Source: Hamadaea tsunoensis DSM 44101 (lineage in GTDB: Bacteria > Actinomycetota > Actinomycetes > Mycobacteriales > Micromonosporaceae). From it: 64,000 nucleotides of DNA. The translations under genes and the position numbers were made by a program. The stretch covers positions 1-64,000 of the forward strand of contig NZ_AUAX01000037.1 of NCBI RefSeq assembly GCF_000428945.1, written 5' to 3'. This document shows positions 49,501 through 58,221 of the stretch, one piece after another. Position 1 is the first letter of the stretch; every line of letters starts with the position of its first letter. The notes below the pieces were generated by a model that did no database searches, had not been told where the DNA came from, and saw nothing but the letters and a program-made list of their open reading frames with translations.

Positions 49501-50144
49501 GCCGTCAGCGCCGACTCGGCGGTCAGGTTCAGCTGGGCACCCCCGGCGAGCACCACGTCGGCGGTACGCGTACGCAGCTGGTCGCAGGCGAGCTGGACGG
49601 CGACGAGGGAGGCCGACTGTCCCGAGTCGACGGTGAGGCTCGGCCCGCGCAGCCCGAACCGGTGGGAGATCCGGTTCGCCAGCACCGTACGCCCGGTCCC
49701 CGGCAGCGTGTGCGGTCCGATGGCGGTGGTGCCCGCGCGCCGGGTGAGGGCGGCGTAGTCGTCGGCGAGCGCGCCGAGGACGACCCCGGTCGCAGTCCCG
49801 GCGAGGGTGCCCGGCGGGATCCCGGCGTCCTCCAGCGCCTCCCAGGCCAGCTCCAGCAGCAGTCGCTGCTGGGGATCCATGGCGGCCGCCTCGCGGGGCG
49901 AGATGCCGAAGAAGTCCGCGTCGAACCGGTCGACCTCGTCGAGGAAGGCGCCGAAGCGTACCGCCGGGCCGCCCGCGGCCAGGATGTCCGCGGAGTCTTC
50001 GTAGCCGGGGCGGGACGCGGGCAGCGCGGTGACGGCGTGCCGGCCCGCGGTCAGCAGATCCCAGAACGCGGCGGGGCCGGGCGCCTGGGGCAGGCGGCAG
50101 GCGATGCCCGTCACCGCGATGGCGGCCGTCGGCTCACCGCTCAT
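40512..50144 (-). CDS. Type I PKS: KSQ-AT-ACP loading module plus two AT-less modules (KS-KR-ACP, KS-DH-KR-ACP)
   Basis: The 3210-residue protein starts at ATG 50144. The loading module has a KS whose active-site Cys is Gln176 ([10 protein letters not shown]), a malonyl-type AT (GHSIGE with Ser624; HAFH near 722) and an ACP (Ser925). It should decarboxylate malonyl to an acetyl starter. Module 1 has a KS (Cys1152), KR (GGSGALG near 1575) and ACP (Ser1866). Module 2 has a KS (Cys2078), DH (His2393, Asp2551), KR (near 2800) and ACP (Ser3095). Neither extension module has an AT, but both retain a remnant ([16 protein letters not shown]) where the post-AT linker would be. The KR of module 1 has ATSD in place of LDD. 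The ribosome site is weak. Confidence 0.92.
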   Translation of the reverse strand: MSGEPTAAIAVTGIACRLPQAPGPAAFWDLLTAGRHAVTALPASRPGYEDSADILAAGGPAVRFGAFLDEVDRFDADFFGISPREAAAMDPQQRLLLELAWEALEDAGIPPGTLAGTATGVVLGALADDYAALTRRAGTTAIGPHTLPGTGRTVLANRISHRFGLRGPSLTVDSGQSASLVAVQLACDQLRTRTADVVLAGGAQLNLTAESALTAQRFGALSPDGRCHVFDHRANGYVRGEGGVLFVLKRLDDALAAGDRVYAVLRGGAVANDGRTGRLTEPGADGQAATIRSAYAAAGVDPADVTYVELHGTGTPIGDRVEARALGAVFGPDRAEPVLVGSAKTNVGHLEGAAGAAGLLKTVLAVHHRRLPASLHHERPPADLDLATLGLRVVTETRDWPEERPVVAGVSSFGMGGTNCHLVVAGAPDQAPAEKKSGEDPGLAVPFLVSGSTPEALRAQAARLAAYLADAREDANAIIGALATTREHLSHRAALLPGHDVLAALTAFAAGEAPAGTVVGEASHDHGKLCFLLTGQASQRLGMGRDLYTAAAPFREAMDEVFALVDPRLPRPLRDVMWAAPGTPGAALLDRTLFTQPAVFALQVALDRLLAAYGVRPDLLLGHSIGEISGAHVAGVLSLADAATLVMSRAALTEALPDGAMLTVHTRPENLGDLLDGSATLAIAAYNAPELTTLSGSPAEVDAAAEQLARAGITTTRLTVSHAFHNGRLLAPIVDAYRETARGLTFQAGRIPIVSTLTGEVATAERLADPGHWADHLTEPVRFHQAVTAAHAAGHTYVELGPSATLTTLTRHTLRGHAAPPVLHALLRPPAAEPDSFLSVLARLHVAGRPVTWSRSRVVRSLPAYAFQRRRHWLSTQDAGPPPAPTRTGGTTLDVVRTHTAAVLGHASPADVAAQRSFSELGLDSLGAEDLRARLGTATGRRLAAGVFFRHTTPAAVAAFLDDEPAVRAEEPAVAVTDDDPVVIVGMACRYPGGVRTPADLWRLVGDGVDAIGGFPRDRGWDLGGLFDPDPDRPGRTYARTGGFLADADQFDADFFRISPREADAMDPQQRLLLMTAWEALERAGIDPASLRDRPVGVFVGATAQEYGPRLADGAEGHDGYLLTGTAASVASGRIAYQLGLTGPALTVDTACSSSLVAVHLAAQALRLGECTVALAGGATVMASPGMFVEFSRQRGLAADGRCKAFGAGADGTGWAEGAGILVLVRRSAADRRGLPILAVLRGSAVNNDGASNGLTAPSGAAQEAVIRQALSSAGVSAADVDVVEAHGTGTALGDPVEAEALQATYGRAHTPERPVWLGSVKSNIGHTQAAAGVAGIIKMVGALRHRSMPATLHAGTPTPRVDWSAGTVRLLAEPRSWPSAGPRRAAVSSFGISGTNAHVILEEPPAGTPSTPDDPPTTPFRLSRHWLTRDGGRLYTTEWVALPEPDASRDWSGHVVRLPSAPDTEPAAAAAEALEFLRDWYATERVHLVVVTSGIDDDPAAAAVAGLVRGAQAEHPGSVTLLETAGEPDGRRAWATGEPVVADRDGTLYAPRLRPLPAAAPPAVPTFDGDGTVLVTGGSGALGRHLAHHLVRRHGVRRLLLIARRPVPADLTAELSAAGATVTTAACDVADAAALAAVIGAIPAAHPLTAVFHVAGATSDAPLPGLTPAAMATAFSSKVDGLRNLDELTRTHPVRVFVAYSSIVGLLGNAGQANYAAANAAADALVRRRRAAGLPALSIAWGLWEPTGGITGRMGAADLARLARAGVLPLAPRDALTLLDAALAGTRTHVVAARLDRALPAEQVPALLADVVAARVTERAAGRAAPGRPADVATLVRAEIAAVLGHGDPARVPADRALKDLGLDSLASVDLRNRLSAALGRPLPPTVAYQHPTAAALTAYLSGVDDEVLAKPGAYAAEPIAVIGMACRLPGGADTPEKLWDIVIGGRDVIGPVPADRQWSGVPVTAGGYLPDAGSFAAAFFGMTPREAVATDPQQRLLLEAAWHAVEYAGIDPHTLRGSDTAVFAGISTAEYGPPLEHSPDGLAGHRLTGVLPSVASGRIAYALGLKGPAVTVDTACSSSLVAVHLAGQALRTGEASLALAGGATVMATPGVLREFARQGGLSPDGRCRAFAADANGTGFSEGVAVLLLERLSDALANGHPVHAVLRGGAINQDGTSNGLTAPNGTAQEQVIRRALAAAGLSASDVDVVEAHGTGTALGDPVEAEALLATYGRAHTADRPLWLGSLKSNIGHTQAAAGVAGVIKMIGALRHRTLPPTLHAGTPTPRVDWSAGGLRLLSAPVAWASDRPRRAAVSSFGVSGTNAHLILEEPPVAAPAPPPLTAFERARYWLSPDAAGAPDEHPLVRERVELDDDGVLLLGSIRPGGQPWLADHAVHGRIVVPGVTFVELLAYAGRTAGCPLVAELTHHATLTLDEETPVPFQVRLSAPDDTGVRRARLRAQRSGAWLTLATAVLGPSPGDPRVRPWSPAGARRIPVDGYYEEHEKLGLYGWGPAFRGLAAAWRDGDDLLAEIRLPDTVAPGAFALHPALFDATMHALGLDAGPPALPRLVGDGRPRVPFAWRGVRVFGGAPAELRVRLRPAGDGVAMTITAPDGRLVATVESLVLLPVTDQQVGRLAEPLQELAWYPATSAAAGAAASAGEPEVLDLRHLTGADGHLDERDESRTPAGIVTTAAGLVRDWLSTADAHARLLAVTRGAVAVRPGATVEPAAAALWGLLRVTQTEHPGRVLLLDTDDDGPVAVAGLAPADPRFTGQYAYRGGTAYVPGLRPLPDPEPSGRTRQPGGTVLVTGATGDLGALVARRLVERHGVTRLLLLSRRGPAAPGAVTLLRELSDAGAHVVLRACDVADPVALRAATAEVLKAYPLTAVVHCAGVVEDGPVTEIPAGTIARTFRSKVDPLAALDDLAGPGVTAFVVFSSVAGVLGTAGQGAYAAANAYLDGWAAARRAQGRAGTSVAWGLWDTGMGGRLTGADRQRLHRAGIAPLATAAALDLFDRVLATGVPNVIAARLARPAAAPAPAVDGPAALRARLSGLGPAEQEQALLDVVLRQAATVAGLPAGTRLDPATPFRQLGFDSLMAVEVRNALAAATGVRLVATVLFDHPTPEAIARHLSGVLERDLAGLPSGEPPDPGTGRGVAAIPRQRTRTTTPSEVHEHGPLESDVDAMDVADLVRLALGTTARDGADENGATR

Positions 50145-50301
50145 GCCGGTATCACGTCCCCAGGGTCGAACGGGCAACTCACAACGTGGTTGATGACCTT
50201 TGTAGACTCTGCCGTTCGACGTGCGCCGATGTCTTCGTCGAGATTGCTCTCTTGTCCCCTCGCCCCCGGCGACTTGCCTGTCGTAGAATCGCGGCGCTAG
50301 T

Positions 50302-50320
50302 CTTAACAGCGGTGTAAAGA
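50302..50320. promoter_or_regulatory. Palindrome in the PKS/MFS divergent promoter
   Basis: CTTAACAGCGGTGTAAAG (50302-50319) is an imperfect palindrome with 14 of 18 positions symmetrical. It lies in the 210-bp gap between the PKS operon and the divergent MFS-TetR pair. It is the best candidate operator for the TetR protein encoded at 51814. This is inferred from position and symmetry. Confidence 0.45.
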
Positions 50321-50354
50321 TTAATGGTGCAAGAGATGATCTGAGGAGCCATGG

Positions 50355-51794
50355 ATGAGTCAGACGACCGACGCAGGCATCGCGACCGAGGCGCCCGCCG
50401 CCTCCCTGCCCCGGGCCGGGTTGATCCTGGTCCTGCTGTCGCTGGCGCAGTTCATGGTCATCCTCGACGTGACCGTGGTGAACGTCGCGCTGCCGGCCAT
50501 CGGCCAGTCGCTGCACCTGGGCCGCGAGGCGCTGACGTGGGTGATCACCGCCTACGTGACCACGTTCGGCGGGCTGCTGATCCTCGGCGGCCGGCTGGCC
50601 GACGCGCTCGGCCGCAAGACCGCCTTCCTGGCCGGCGTGGGCGTGTTCACGCTCTCGTCGCTGGTGGCGGGCCTGGCGACCGGCGGACCCATGCTCCTGG
50701 CCGGACGTGTGGCCCAGGGCGTCGGCGCGGCGCTGCTGTCACCGGCCGCGCTCGCGGTCGTCACGACCGAGTTCACCGGCCGGGACCGCACCCGCGCCCT
50801 CGGTGTCTGGGCCGCGATCGGCGGTGTGGGCGCCGCGCTCGGCGTGGTCGTCGGCGGCCTGCTCACCTCGGGCCCCGGCTGGGAGTGGGCGTTCTTCGTC
50901 AACGTGCCGGTCGGCATCCTGGTCGCCGCGACCCTTCCCCGGCTGCTGCCGGCCCGGCCGCGCTCCGGTGCGGTCCGGCTGGACATCCCCGGTGCAGTCC
51001 TCGGCGTGGCCACGGTCGCCCTGCTCATCTTCGGTGTCGTGCGGGCCGGTGCGACCGGCTTCGGATCGGCCGCCGCGCTCGTCCCGATCGGCCTGGCGGT
51101 CGTCGCCGGCATCTTCTTCGTCCTGGTCGAGCGGCGGTCGGAGGTGCCGCTGGTCCCGCTGGGGCTGCTCACCGGCGGGGCGCTGCCCGGCGCGGTGGCC
51201 GTCATGATGGCCGCCACCGGCGTCCTCTACGCGGCGTTCTTCCTCAGCTCGATCTTCCTGCAGGACGTCCGCCAGTTCAGCGCCCTGAAGACGGGCCTGA
51301 TCCTGCTGCCGATCGCGGTCGCGATCGTCGGGGGAGCGCATCTCGGCGGCGGGCACATCGGCAAGTTCGGCCCGCACCGGGTGGCCGCGGGCGGCCTGGC
51401 GATCACGGCGGTCGGCGTACTGGGGATGGCGTGGGTCGGCCCGACCAGTTCGGTGCTCCTCTCGGTCGGCATCGGATTCTTCGTGGCCGCGTTCGGCATC
51501 GGCGCCACGTTCGTCACCGCCATCGGCTCCGGCGTGGCCACGGTCGACGAGCGGAACGCCGGCGTCGCCTCCGGCATCCTCAACACCGGGCACGAGTTCG
51601 GCGGGGCGCTGGGCGTCGCCCTCGTCTCCGCCGTCGCGGGCGGCGCGCTGACCGGCACCGGGCCGGTGGCGGCCGGGTTCGACCACGCGTACCTGGTGCT
51701 GGGGGCGATCGGCCTGCTCGGCGCGATCGTCGCCGCGCTCGTCCTGCCCCGCGACCTCCCCGCGACCGGCGACGGCCGGCGTTTCCTGCACTGA
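50355..51794 (+). CDS. MFS exporter, DHA2 family, of the PKS-NRPS cluster
   Basis: The 479-residue protein has about 14 hydrophobic segments with LDVTVVNVALPAIG in TM1 and GGRLADALGRKTAF after TM2, both DHA2 hallmarks. GAGGAG lies six bases before the chosen ATG; an overlapping ATG at 50351 is in another frame. It is divergent from the 27-kb PKS operon and followed after 19 bp by a TetR gene. This arrangement is typical of self-protection exporters for a cluster's own product. Confidence 0.9.
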   Translation: MSQTTDAGIATEAPAASLPRAGLILVLLSLAQFMVILDVTVVNVALPAIGQSLHLGREALTWVITAYVTTFGGLLILGGRLADALGRKTAFLAGVGVFTLSSLVAGLATGGPMLLAGRVAQGVGAALLSPAALAVVTTEFTGRDRTRALGVWAAIGGVGAALGVVVGGLLTSGPGWEWAFFVNVPVGILVAATLPRLLPARPRSGAVRLDIPGAVLGVATVALLIFGVVRAGATGFGSAAALVPIGLAVVAGIFFVLVERRSEVPLVPLGLLTGGALPGAVAVMMAATGVLYAAFFLSSIFLQDVRQFSALKTGLILLPIAVAIVGGAHLGGGHIGKFGPHRVAAGGLAITAVGVLGMAWVGPTSSVLLSVGIGFFVAAFGIGATFVTAIGSGVATVDERNAGVASGILNTGHEFGGALGVALVSAVAGGALTGTGPVAAGFDHAYLVLGAIGLLGAIVAALVLPRDLPATGDGRRFLH

Positions 51795-51813
51795 CCCGCC
51801 GTACGCTGGTCCG

Positions 51814-52404
51814 ATGACCGACAGCCAGGCCGTACGCCACCGGCGGGCCGACGCGGAGCGCAGCATCGAGTCGATCCTCGACACCGCCACCCGCGTCGTG
51901 CTCGCCGGCGAGGAGATCAACATGTCGGCCCTCGCCCGGGCGGCGGGCGTCAGCCGCGTCACGCTGTACGCGCACTTCGCCACCCGCGAGGCACTGATCG
52001 AGGCGGTGCTCAGCCGGGCGCTGGCCCACGTGACCGACGAGCTGACCCCGGCCGTGGCGGCGGGCGGTTCGGCGGCCGAGATGATGGCACAACTGCTGCG
52101 GACGTCGTGGCCGCGGCTGCACGAGCACCGCAACCTGTTCACGGCGGCGTCGGCCGTGCTCGGCCCGGACCGGCTGCGCCGCCTGCACGAGCCGGTCTTC
52201 GCACTGGTCGAGCAGCTGATCCGCACGGGTCGCCGGGACGGGACGATCCGGTCCGACCTGCCGGTGGAGTGGCTGGTCTCGGCGACCTACGCGCTGCTGC
52301 ACCTGGCCGCCGAGCAGCAGACGGCCGGGAAGCTCACCGCCGCCGAGGCCGGCGACGTGGTGACCTCCTCCATCATGTCCCTGCTCACCGCCGGGACCGT
52401 CTGA
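51814..52404 (+). CDS. TetR-family repressor
   Basis: The 196-residue protein has the TetR N-terminal helix-turn-helix (INMSALARAAGVSRVTLYAHF) and a helical ligand-binding domain of normal length. It is almost certainly co-transcribed with the upstream exporter. The likely role is sensing the cluster product or an intermediate and releasing the exporter promoter, perhaps also the PKS promoter, at the palindrome near 50302. Confidence 0.88.
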   Translation: MTDSQAVRHRRADAERSIESILDTATRVVLAGEEINMSALARAAGVSRVTLYAHFATREALIEAVLSRALAHVTDELTPAVAAGGSAAEMMAQLLRTSWPRLHEHRNLFTAASAVLGPDRLRRLHEPVFALVEQLIRTGRRDGTIRSDLPVEWLVSATYALLHLAAEQQTAGKLTAAEAGDVVTSSIMSLLTAGTV

Positions 52405-52627
52405 TGGGGACGGTCGCGCTCGACGGCACAGGACGGTCCTGAATGGATGTCGGCCTTGATCGCAACCCCTGCGCGTACATTCCCTTCGATGCGGGTCTCC
52501 GGTTCTGCGGTCCGCGCGGCGTCGGCATGATGGATCGAGCCACGGCGATGACAAGGGGCACCTCGCGATCATGAGCGGAACCCGGCGCCGGGCTGCCTCC
52601 CACTCGCCGACCGCCCGAAGGATCCCC

Positions 52628-53338
52628 ATGACCACCGTTGACGACGCCTCCCGGGCCCACCGGATCGCGGGCGGCCTCGCCCTCGTGGCGGCCCCCGTGT
52701 TCCTGCTCGCGGGCGGCATCAGCCACGGCGCCGACCAGCCCGGCGCGCTGGCCCAGCTGACCCGCGTACGCGCCGACCCCGGCCGCTGGTACGTCGCGCA
52801 CCTGCTGATGATCATCGGCTTCGCCCTGCTGATCCCGGCGGCGTTGCAGCTGATCCGGCCGATCCGCCGGGGCGCGCCGCGCGTACACCTGGTGGCGGTG
52901 GTGCTGATCGGGCTCGGCGGCATCGCGATGATCGCTCAGATCGTGCTGGACGGCTTCGGTCAGTGGCTGCTCGCGCAGGCGGGCGATCCCACGACGGGCG
53001 GGCTGCTGCTCGAACGCCTGCGCTCGGCCCCGGAGCTGGTGATCCCGACCGCGCGGCTGTCCGGCCCGCTGGCGGTGGGGTTGTTCTGGTGCGCCTTCGG
53101 GCTGTGGAAGACGAAGACGGCGCCGGGATGGCAGGTGGCCGTCCTGGGCGTGGCTTCGGTGGCGCTGATGGCCGCCATCGCCGGCGGCCTGGCTCCCGCG
53201 ATGGCGGTGGCCTTCGTCTGCCTGGCGGTGGTCATGGTGCCGACCGGCGTCCGGGAGATGGCGTCCGGCGTACGCGCACCGGCCGTGCCGCCGCTGTCCG
53301 CCGCACCGGCGGAGCTGGCCGAGACCGCGGCGCGCTGA
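52628..53338 (+). CDS. Polytopic membrane protein of unknown function
   Basis: The 236-residue protein has about six hydrophobic segments (for example GGLALVAAPVFLLAG, HLLMIIGFALLIPAAL, VAVVLIGLGGIAMIAQIVL). The start is taken at ATG 52628 with GAAGGA upstream; a longer frame begins at 52571 but adds an Arg-rich stretch without support. No transporter or enzyme motif is seen. It sits between the TetR and AraC genes, convergent with the latter, and may be unrelated to the cluster. The 220 bp before it contain no gene that I can see. Confidence 0.6.
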   Translation: MTTVDDASRAHRIAGGLALVAAPVFLLAGGISHGADQPGALAQLTRVRADPGRWYVAHLLMIIGFALLIPAALQLIRPIRRGAPRVHLVAVVLIGLGGIAMIAQIVLDGFGQWLLAQAGDPTTGGLLLERLRSAPELVIPTARLSGPLAVGLFWCAFGLWKTKTAPGWQVAVLGVASVALMAAIAGGLAPAMAVAFVCLAVVMVPTGVREMASGVRAPAVPPLSAAPAELAETAAR

Positions 53339-53366
53339 GCGTCGCGGCGGGTGCCGCCGAGCGGTC

Positions 53367-54122
53367 TCAGGCGACGGCGTCGCGCCGGTGCGCGCGCGGG
53401 GCCCCGGCCGGCAACGCGACGAGCACCGGGTGGGCAGCCGGGCGGACGGCTGGACGGGCGGCTGGACGGGCGGTCGGGCGGGCCGGGCCGAGCAGCAGGT
53501 CGACGCTGCGCAGCCCGCCCGCGGGAATGGTGATCGGCCCCGCGCCGCCCAGGAGGACCGGCCGGTCGGCGGCCCGGTCGCCGGCCATGGCGAGCACGTA
53601 CCAGTCGCCGTGCGGCACCGGGTCGAGCAGCCAGTCGCCGGGGGCGGGGATCGTGATGCCCGCGAGCGGCCGGCCATGCGCGGCGGGCTGGTCGAACAGG
53701 CCGATGAACACCGGACCCGCGAGACCGGACCGGCCGCCGCGGACGCTGCCCGCGAGCGAGCCGCGGGACGCGGGATCGAAGGCGTCGAACTCGATCGGGT
53801 CGAAGCCGTCGAAGCGGCGGAACCGACCGGGCGAGACCCCGACGCACTCGGTGAACCGGGTCGTGAAGGTCCCGAGACTGGTGTAGCCGACCTGGCAGGA
53901 GATGTCGGCGACGCTGTCCGTCGTGGTCCGCAGCAGCCGCTTGGCCTCGTGCATGCGCACGGTCGTCAGGAATCGTCCGGGTGATATCCCGGTGATCCGC
54001 CGGAACAATCGCGAGAAATAGAATCGACTCATGATCGCGGCGTGGGCTATGTCGTCGAGGGTCAGGGGTTCGGCGTACTTTTCGCGGATCAGCGTAATCG
54101 CACGTTGAACGGCGTCGTGCAT
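53367..54122 (-). CDS. AraC-family regulator with N-terminal DNA-binding domain
   Basis: The 251-residue protein has both AraC helix-turn-helices in its first ~100 residues (LTLDDIAHAAIMSRFYFSRLF and SVADISCQVGYTSLGTFTTRF). It reverses the usual order, since the effector part is C-terminal (GIFDQP- and ITIPAPGDWLLDP-like strands). It ends with a Pro/Ala/Arg repeat. It lies downstream of the third NRPS gene on the same strand after a 121-bp gap, so it may be its dedicated activator. Confidence 0.85.
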   Translation of the reverse strand: MHDAVQRAITLIREKYAEPLTLDDIAHAAIMSRFYFSRLFRRITGISPGRFLTTVRMHEAKRLLRTTTDSVADISCQVGYTSLGTFTTRFTECVGVSPGRFRRFDGFDPIEFDAFDPASRGSLAGSVRGGRSGLAGPVFIGLFDQPAAHGRPLAGITIPAPGDWLLDPVPHGDWYVLAMAGDRAADRPVLLGGAGPITIPAGGLRSVDLLLGPARPTARPAARPAVRPAAHPVLVALPAGAPRAHRRDAVA

Positions 54123-54243
54123 CGTCCCCCCTTGCCCGAAACATTGCCGAAACCCTTGCGTTCAAGGGAAAGCCCCTGCCACGGACGTCTGCCCGACGGC
54201 GACCCGGAGGCGACCAGCCGCGAACAGTGTACATGCATAAATG

Positions 54244-57200
54244 TCATCCCTCCATTTTGGTCCTTTGTCCTGCGCCTTTCGAGTGAGTCCACAGTGCTAT
54301 ATTGCGGCGCAATGCGGTTGCGGGCCGGCCGAATCCGCCGTCGGCGCCCATCCCGGCCTGCCATCGCCGGGCGATCTCGCGCAGCCGGCCGGCCCCGGCG
54401 ATCGTGTAGTGGTCGGCCCGGTAGCGGTCGACGACGATGTCCGGGCACAGCGATCGCCAGTGCTCGGCCGCGCCGGGCCGGGCCGACCGCGTCGCCGCGG
54501 CCAGGAAGACGCGCATGCCCGCAGCCGCCGGACCCGGCCGGTACGCCGCCAGCGCGGCCAGGTTCCGTGCGTGCGCCCCGGCCAGCCGCCGGTACGCGGC
54601 CAGGTCGACCTCGGCGGGGAACAGGCCGGCCGCCACCGCGATCGCGTGGGCCTGCGCGTCCGATGTGGAACTCGTGAGCCGGCGGCGTACCGCGGCGGGC
54701 AGGCGGCCCTCGGCGAGGTCGGTCAGGAACTCCAGATGCGCCCGGGCGCCGTCGGGCCGGCCGCGGACGCCCCGCGCGTCGCTGTCGATCATCAGTACGG
54801 TGCAGGACCGGCCGGCCGCGCACAGCTGCTGCGCCACCTCGTACGCGAGGACGCCGCCCATCGACCAGCCGCCGAGCAGGTAGGGCCCGTCGGGGTCGGC
54901 CCGCTGCAGGGCTTGTCGATAGCGGGCCGCGATCTCGGCGAGCGTACGCTCCGGCTGCCCGCCGGCCGGCGGTTCGAGGCCGGCGAAGGCGGTCACCGCC
55001 CCGGGCCAGTCCGCCGCCAGCGGTGCGTACGCGCCGACGGAACCACCCACCGGCGGGAACAGCCACAGCCGGTCGCCGGGCCGGTCCGCGAGCACCACCG
55101 CGCCCGCATCGGGCTCGGCGGCCGGTGGTTCGCCGTCCAGCGCCGCGATCCGGGCGGCGAGCGCGCGTACGGTCGGGGTCTGGAAGACCTGGCCGATCGG
55201 GACCGCGACGCCGTGCCGGTCGCGGATGCGGTGCACGAGCCGCAGGGCGAGCAGCGACGTGCCGCCCAGTTCGAAGAAGTGCTGGTCGGGGCCGACGGCC
55301 GGCACCTCCAGCAGGTCTGCCCAGAGTGCCGCCAGTTCCTGCGTGAGGGCATCGGGAGCGGTGGCCGTGCCGGGCGCGGGGGCCGACCGGGCGAGGGTCG
55401 CGGCGATGTCCACCTTGCCGTTGCCCGTCAGTGTCAGCTCGTCCACGACGGCGACCTGCCCCGGCACCATGTACGCCGGCAGCGCCGCGCGCAGCCGCCG
55501 CGTGAGCGCCACCGGGTCGGCGGTCGTGCCGGCGGCGGGCACGACGGCCGCCACCAGCCGCAGCCCGCCGGGGGAGGACTGGGTGCCGACCGCGCACTCG
55601 CGTACCGAGGGGTCGGCGAGCAGGACGGCCTCGATCTCGCCCGGCTCGACCCGGAAGCCCTGGATCTTCAGCTGCCGGTCGGCCCGGCCGAGGAACTCGA
55701 TCGTCCCGTCCGGCCAGTACCGGCCGAGGTCGCCGGCGTCGTACAGCCGCTCGCCGGCCGGCCCGGTGACGAACTTGCGATCGGTGGTCTCCGGGTCGCC
55801 GAGGTAGCCGAGCGCCACCCCGGCCCCGCCGATGTGGATGCGGCCGGTGGCCCAGGGCGCGCGTACGCGGCGGCGGCCGTCGAGGACCGTCATCGTCTGG
55901 TGCCGCAGCGGCCGTCCATAGGGGACACTGCGCCAGGCCGGGTCGAGCCGGCCGACCTCGAAGTGGTTGGACCAGATCGACGCCTCGGTCGCCCCGCCCA
56001 GCGCCAGTACGCGGCTGCCCGGCCACCACGACCGCAGCCGGTCCGGCAGCGGCAGCGGGATCCAGTCGCCGCTGAGCAGGAACACCCGCGCGGGCGCCCG
56101 GCGGGCGGCGGGGTCGGCTGCGGTCACCTCGCACAGCAGCTCGGCGAGCGCGGGCACCGAGTTCCAGACCGTCACGCCGCGCTCGGCCGCCAGCGTGGCC
56201 CAGGCCTCGGGGTCGGGCCGCGGCGCGGGATCGGGCAGGACCAGGGCCGCCCCCGCGGCCAGGCTGCCGAACACGTCCCACACCGACAGGTCGAAGCTCA
56301 GCGACGAGATGCCGAAGACCCGGTCGGCCGAGGTCAGCCCGATGCGCTCGTTGACGTCCGCGATCGTGTTGACGGCACCCCGGTGATCGATCATGACGCC
56401 CTTGGGCGTACCGGTGGAGCCGGAGGTGTGGATGACGTACGCGAGCGCCCGGTCACCGGCCACGCGCGGCAGCCGCGGGGACTCGGCCGTCAGGTCCGCG
56501 AGGGTGACGTCCACAGTGGTCACATCCGGGAGGTCCGGGCCGCCGGGCCGGCGTACGGCCACCTTCGCCCGGCAGTCGGCCAGCAGCCGCTCGATCCGGT
56601 CGGCCGGCAGCGCGGCGTCCACCGGGCAGTAGGCGGCACCGGCGCGCTCGATCGCCAGCACCGCGACGACCTGCTCCCAGCCCTTCGCCAGGACCACCGG
56701 GACCAGGTCGCCCGGGCGCGTACCGGCCGCGCGCAACCGGTGGGCCACTGCCCGTGACGCGGTCTCCAGCTGCGCGTACGTCAGGGTCCGGTCGCTGGTG
56801 AGGACCGCCGGCGCCGCGGGGGTCGCGGCCGCCCAGCGCAGGAACCCGGTCTCCAGCCGGGCCTCGCCCGCCGGTCCGCTCGCCGGGTTCAGGCCCGCGA
56901 CCAGCTCGCGGTGCGCGGCCGGCACCGGGTCGCCCGGCTCCCGCCCGGCCGCCAGCGCCTCGACCGTCGCGCGGTAGGCGCCGAACATCAGCTCCGCGAG
57001 CCCGGCCGGGAAAGCCTCGTCCACGCAGTCCCAGACGCAGCTCACCCCGCCGCCGGGCAGGTCCTGCACCTGGTTGTCCACCAGCACCTGGGGAGTACGC
57101 AGAGCGGTGTCCACGATCCGGCAGGCGCCCCGGCCCGGCGCGGCCGGCGGCATCCCGGCGCCGAGCATGCTGTTGAAGACGTAGGGGAGGGCCGCGCGGG

Positions 57201-58221
57201 GCGGCAGTCCGCGGCGTACGGCGACCTCCCGCAGCACCGCCACGCCGCTGACCGCCGAGCGGCCCATGTCCGTCCACAGTTGACGCTGGACGCGCTGCCC
57301 CCGCTCCCAGTAGCCGCCCTCGGCGAGGTCCACCGCGAGCGGCAGGGTCGAGCTCAGCTGGCCGACGACCGGCCCGGCGTCGCCGGCGTCCCCGGGATGC
57401 AGCACGTTCAGGGTGAACTCCGGCCGCTCGGCCCAGGTCGCGAGCGTCTCCGCGTACGCGTGCAGCAGCGCGGCCGCCGGCATGATCCGGTGCGCCTGGA
57501 CGGTCGAGCGCAGCGTCGCCCACTGGGCCGCCGAGAGGTCGAACGAGCGCCGGACCAGGTTGCCCGGGCGGACCGAGGACAGCGGCCGGGCCAGCGGCAG
57601 CTGCGGGGCGTCCGGCAGGCTGTCCACCCGGCCCAGCCAGTACGCGCGGTGCTCGGCGTACCGGGGGCCGTCCTGTTCGGCGGCCAGTTCGAGGCGGCGC
57701 CGGCGGAACGTCGCCCGCACCGGCGGCAGCTCGGCATCCGCGTCGGCGTAGCGGGCCGAGAACTCCGACCACACCTGGCGGATGCTCGCGCCGTCCAGCA
57801 GCAGCAGGCTCATCACGACGTGCACCCGGTACCGGTGCTCGCGGACGCGGGTCGCCTCCAGCCGCAGCAGGGGCCACTCGTGCGGGTCGGGGCCCGGGGC
57901 GCACATCCGGCGCCGGACGTCCCCGATCGCGGCGTCCTGCTCGGTGGCCGGGCGGCCGCGGAGGTCGTGCACCGGCAGGGGAGCCCCCGCGCCGATCTCG
58001 TCGAGGCCGAGGACCCGCTGTCCACCGTCGACGACGACGGTACGCAGATGCTCGTGGCGGCGTACCAGAGTGTCGAGGACGCCTGCGGCGCGGCCGGGGT
58101 CGAACCCGGCGACGTCGAACTCGATGTAGTAGTGCGGCCGGAAGCCGCCCAGCTCCACCAGGTCGGTCGACCCGACCAGGTAGGCCTCCTGCAGGTCGGT
58201 CAGGGGGAAGGCCGCACTCAC
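54244..58221 (-). CDS. NRPS: Cy*-A(Cys)-PCP-TE with altered Cy motif
   Basis: The 1325-residue protein starts at GTG 58221, overlapping the thioesterase stop, and has no TubC docking domain. The Cy domain opens with FPLTDLQEAYLVGS, but its motif reads Ser138-x4-Asp143-x2-Ser146, so the first Asp is lost. The adenylation domain has cysteine-like residues (FDLSVWD, WNSVPAL, SGDWIP, ASIWS). The carrier domain (DQHFFELGGTSLLAL, Ser989) and thioesterase (GGWSMGG, Ser1120; His in RADHYTI) complete it. It is encoded apart from the main operon with its own type II thioesterase. It either ends the assembly line or forms a separate short product. Confidence 0.9.
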   Translation of the reverse strand: MSAAFPLTDLQEAYLVGSTDLVELGGFRPHYYIEFDVAGFDPGRAAGVLDTLVRRHEHLRTVVVDGGQRVLGLDEIGAGAPLPVHDLRGRPATEQDAAIGDVRRRMCAPGPDPHEWPLLRLEATRVREHRYRVHVVMSLLLLDGASIRQVWSEFSARYADADAELPPVRATFRRRRLELAAEQDGPRYAEHRAYWLGRVDSLPDAPQLPLARPLSSVRPGNLVRRSFDLSAAQWATLRSTVQAHRIMPAAALLHAYAETLATWAERPEFTLNVLHPGDAGDAGPVVGQLSSTLPLAVDLAEGGYWERGQRVQRQLWTDMGRSAVSGVAVLREVAVRRGLPPRAALPYVFNSMLGAGMPPAAPGRGACRIVDTALRTPQVLVDNQVQDLPGGGVSCVWDCVDEAFPAGLAELMFGAYRATVEALAAGREPGDPVPAAHRELVAGLNPASGPAGEARLETGFLRWAAATPAAPAVLTSDRTLTYAQLETASRAVAHRLRAAGTRPGDLVPVVLAKGWEQVVAVLAIERAGAAYCPVDAALPADRIERLLADCRAKVAVRRPGGPDLPDVTTVDVTLADLTAESPRLPRVAGDRALAYVIHTSGSTGTPKGVMIDHRGAVNTIADVNERIGLTSADRVFGISSLSFDLSVWDVFGSLAAGAALVLPDPAPRPDPEAWATLAAERGVTVWNSVPALAELLCEVTAADPAARRAPARVFLLSGDWIPLPLPDRLRSWWPGSRVLALGGATEASIWSNHFEVGRLDPAWRSVPYGRPLRHQTMTVLDGRRRVRAPWATGRIHIGGAGVALGYLGDPETTDRKFVTGPAGERLYDAGDLGRYWPDGTIEFLGRADRQLKIQGFRVEPGEIEAVLLADPSVRECAVGTQSSPGGLRLVAAVVPAAGTTADPVALTRRLRAALPAYMVPGQVAVVDELTLTGNGKVDIAATLARSAPAPGTATAPDALTQELAALWADLLEVPAVGPDQHFFELGGTSLLALRLVHRIRDRHGVAVPIGQVFQTPTVRALAARIAALDGEPPAAEPDAGAVVLADRPGDRLWLFPPVGGSVGAYAPLAADWPGAVTAFAGLEPPAGGQPERTLAEIAARYRQALQRADPDGPYLLGGWSMGGVLAYEVAQQLCAAGRSCTVLMIDSDARGVRGRPDGARAHLEFLTDLAEGRLPAAVRRRLTSSTSDAQAHAIAVAAGLFPAEVDLAAYRRLAGAHARNLAALAAYRPGPAAAGMRVFLAAATRSARPGAAEHWRSLCPDIVVDRYRADHYTIAGAGRLREIARRWQAGMGADGGFGRPATALRRNIALWTHSKGAGQRTKMEG

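Noticed and set aside
24984-58221. Cluster considered as a salicylate-thiazoline siderophore (pyochelin or yersiniabactin type)
   Set aside because: No salicylate synthase, aryl-activating ligase in the operon, or iron-transport genes are present; the NRPSs are preceded by a polyketide line with an acetyl-type starter.
24984-58221. Cluster considered as a thiolactomycin-type pathway because of Cy-A(Cys)-PCP-TE proteins
   Set aside because: No P450 or sulfur-insertion genes, no methylmalonyl ATs, and an additional methylating NRPS.
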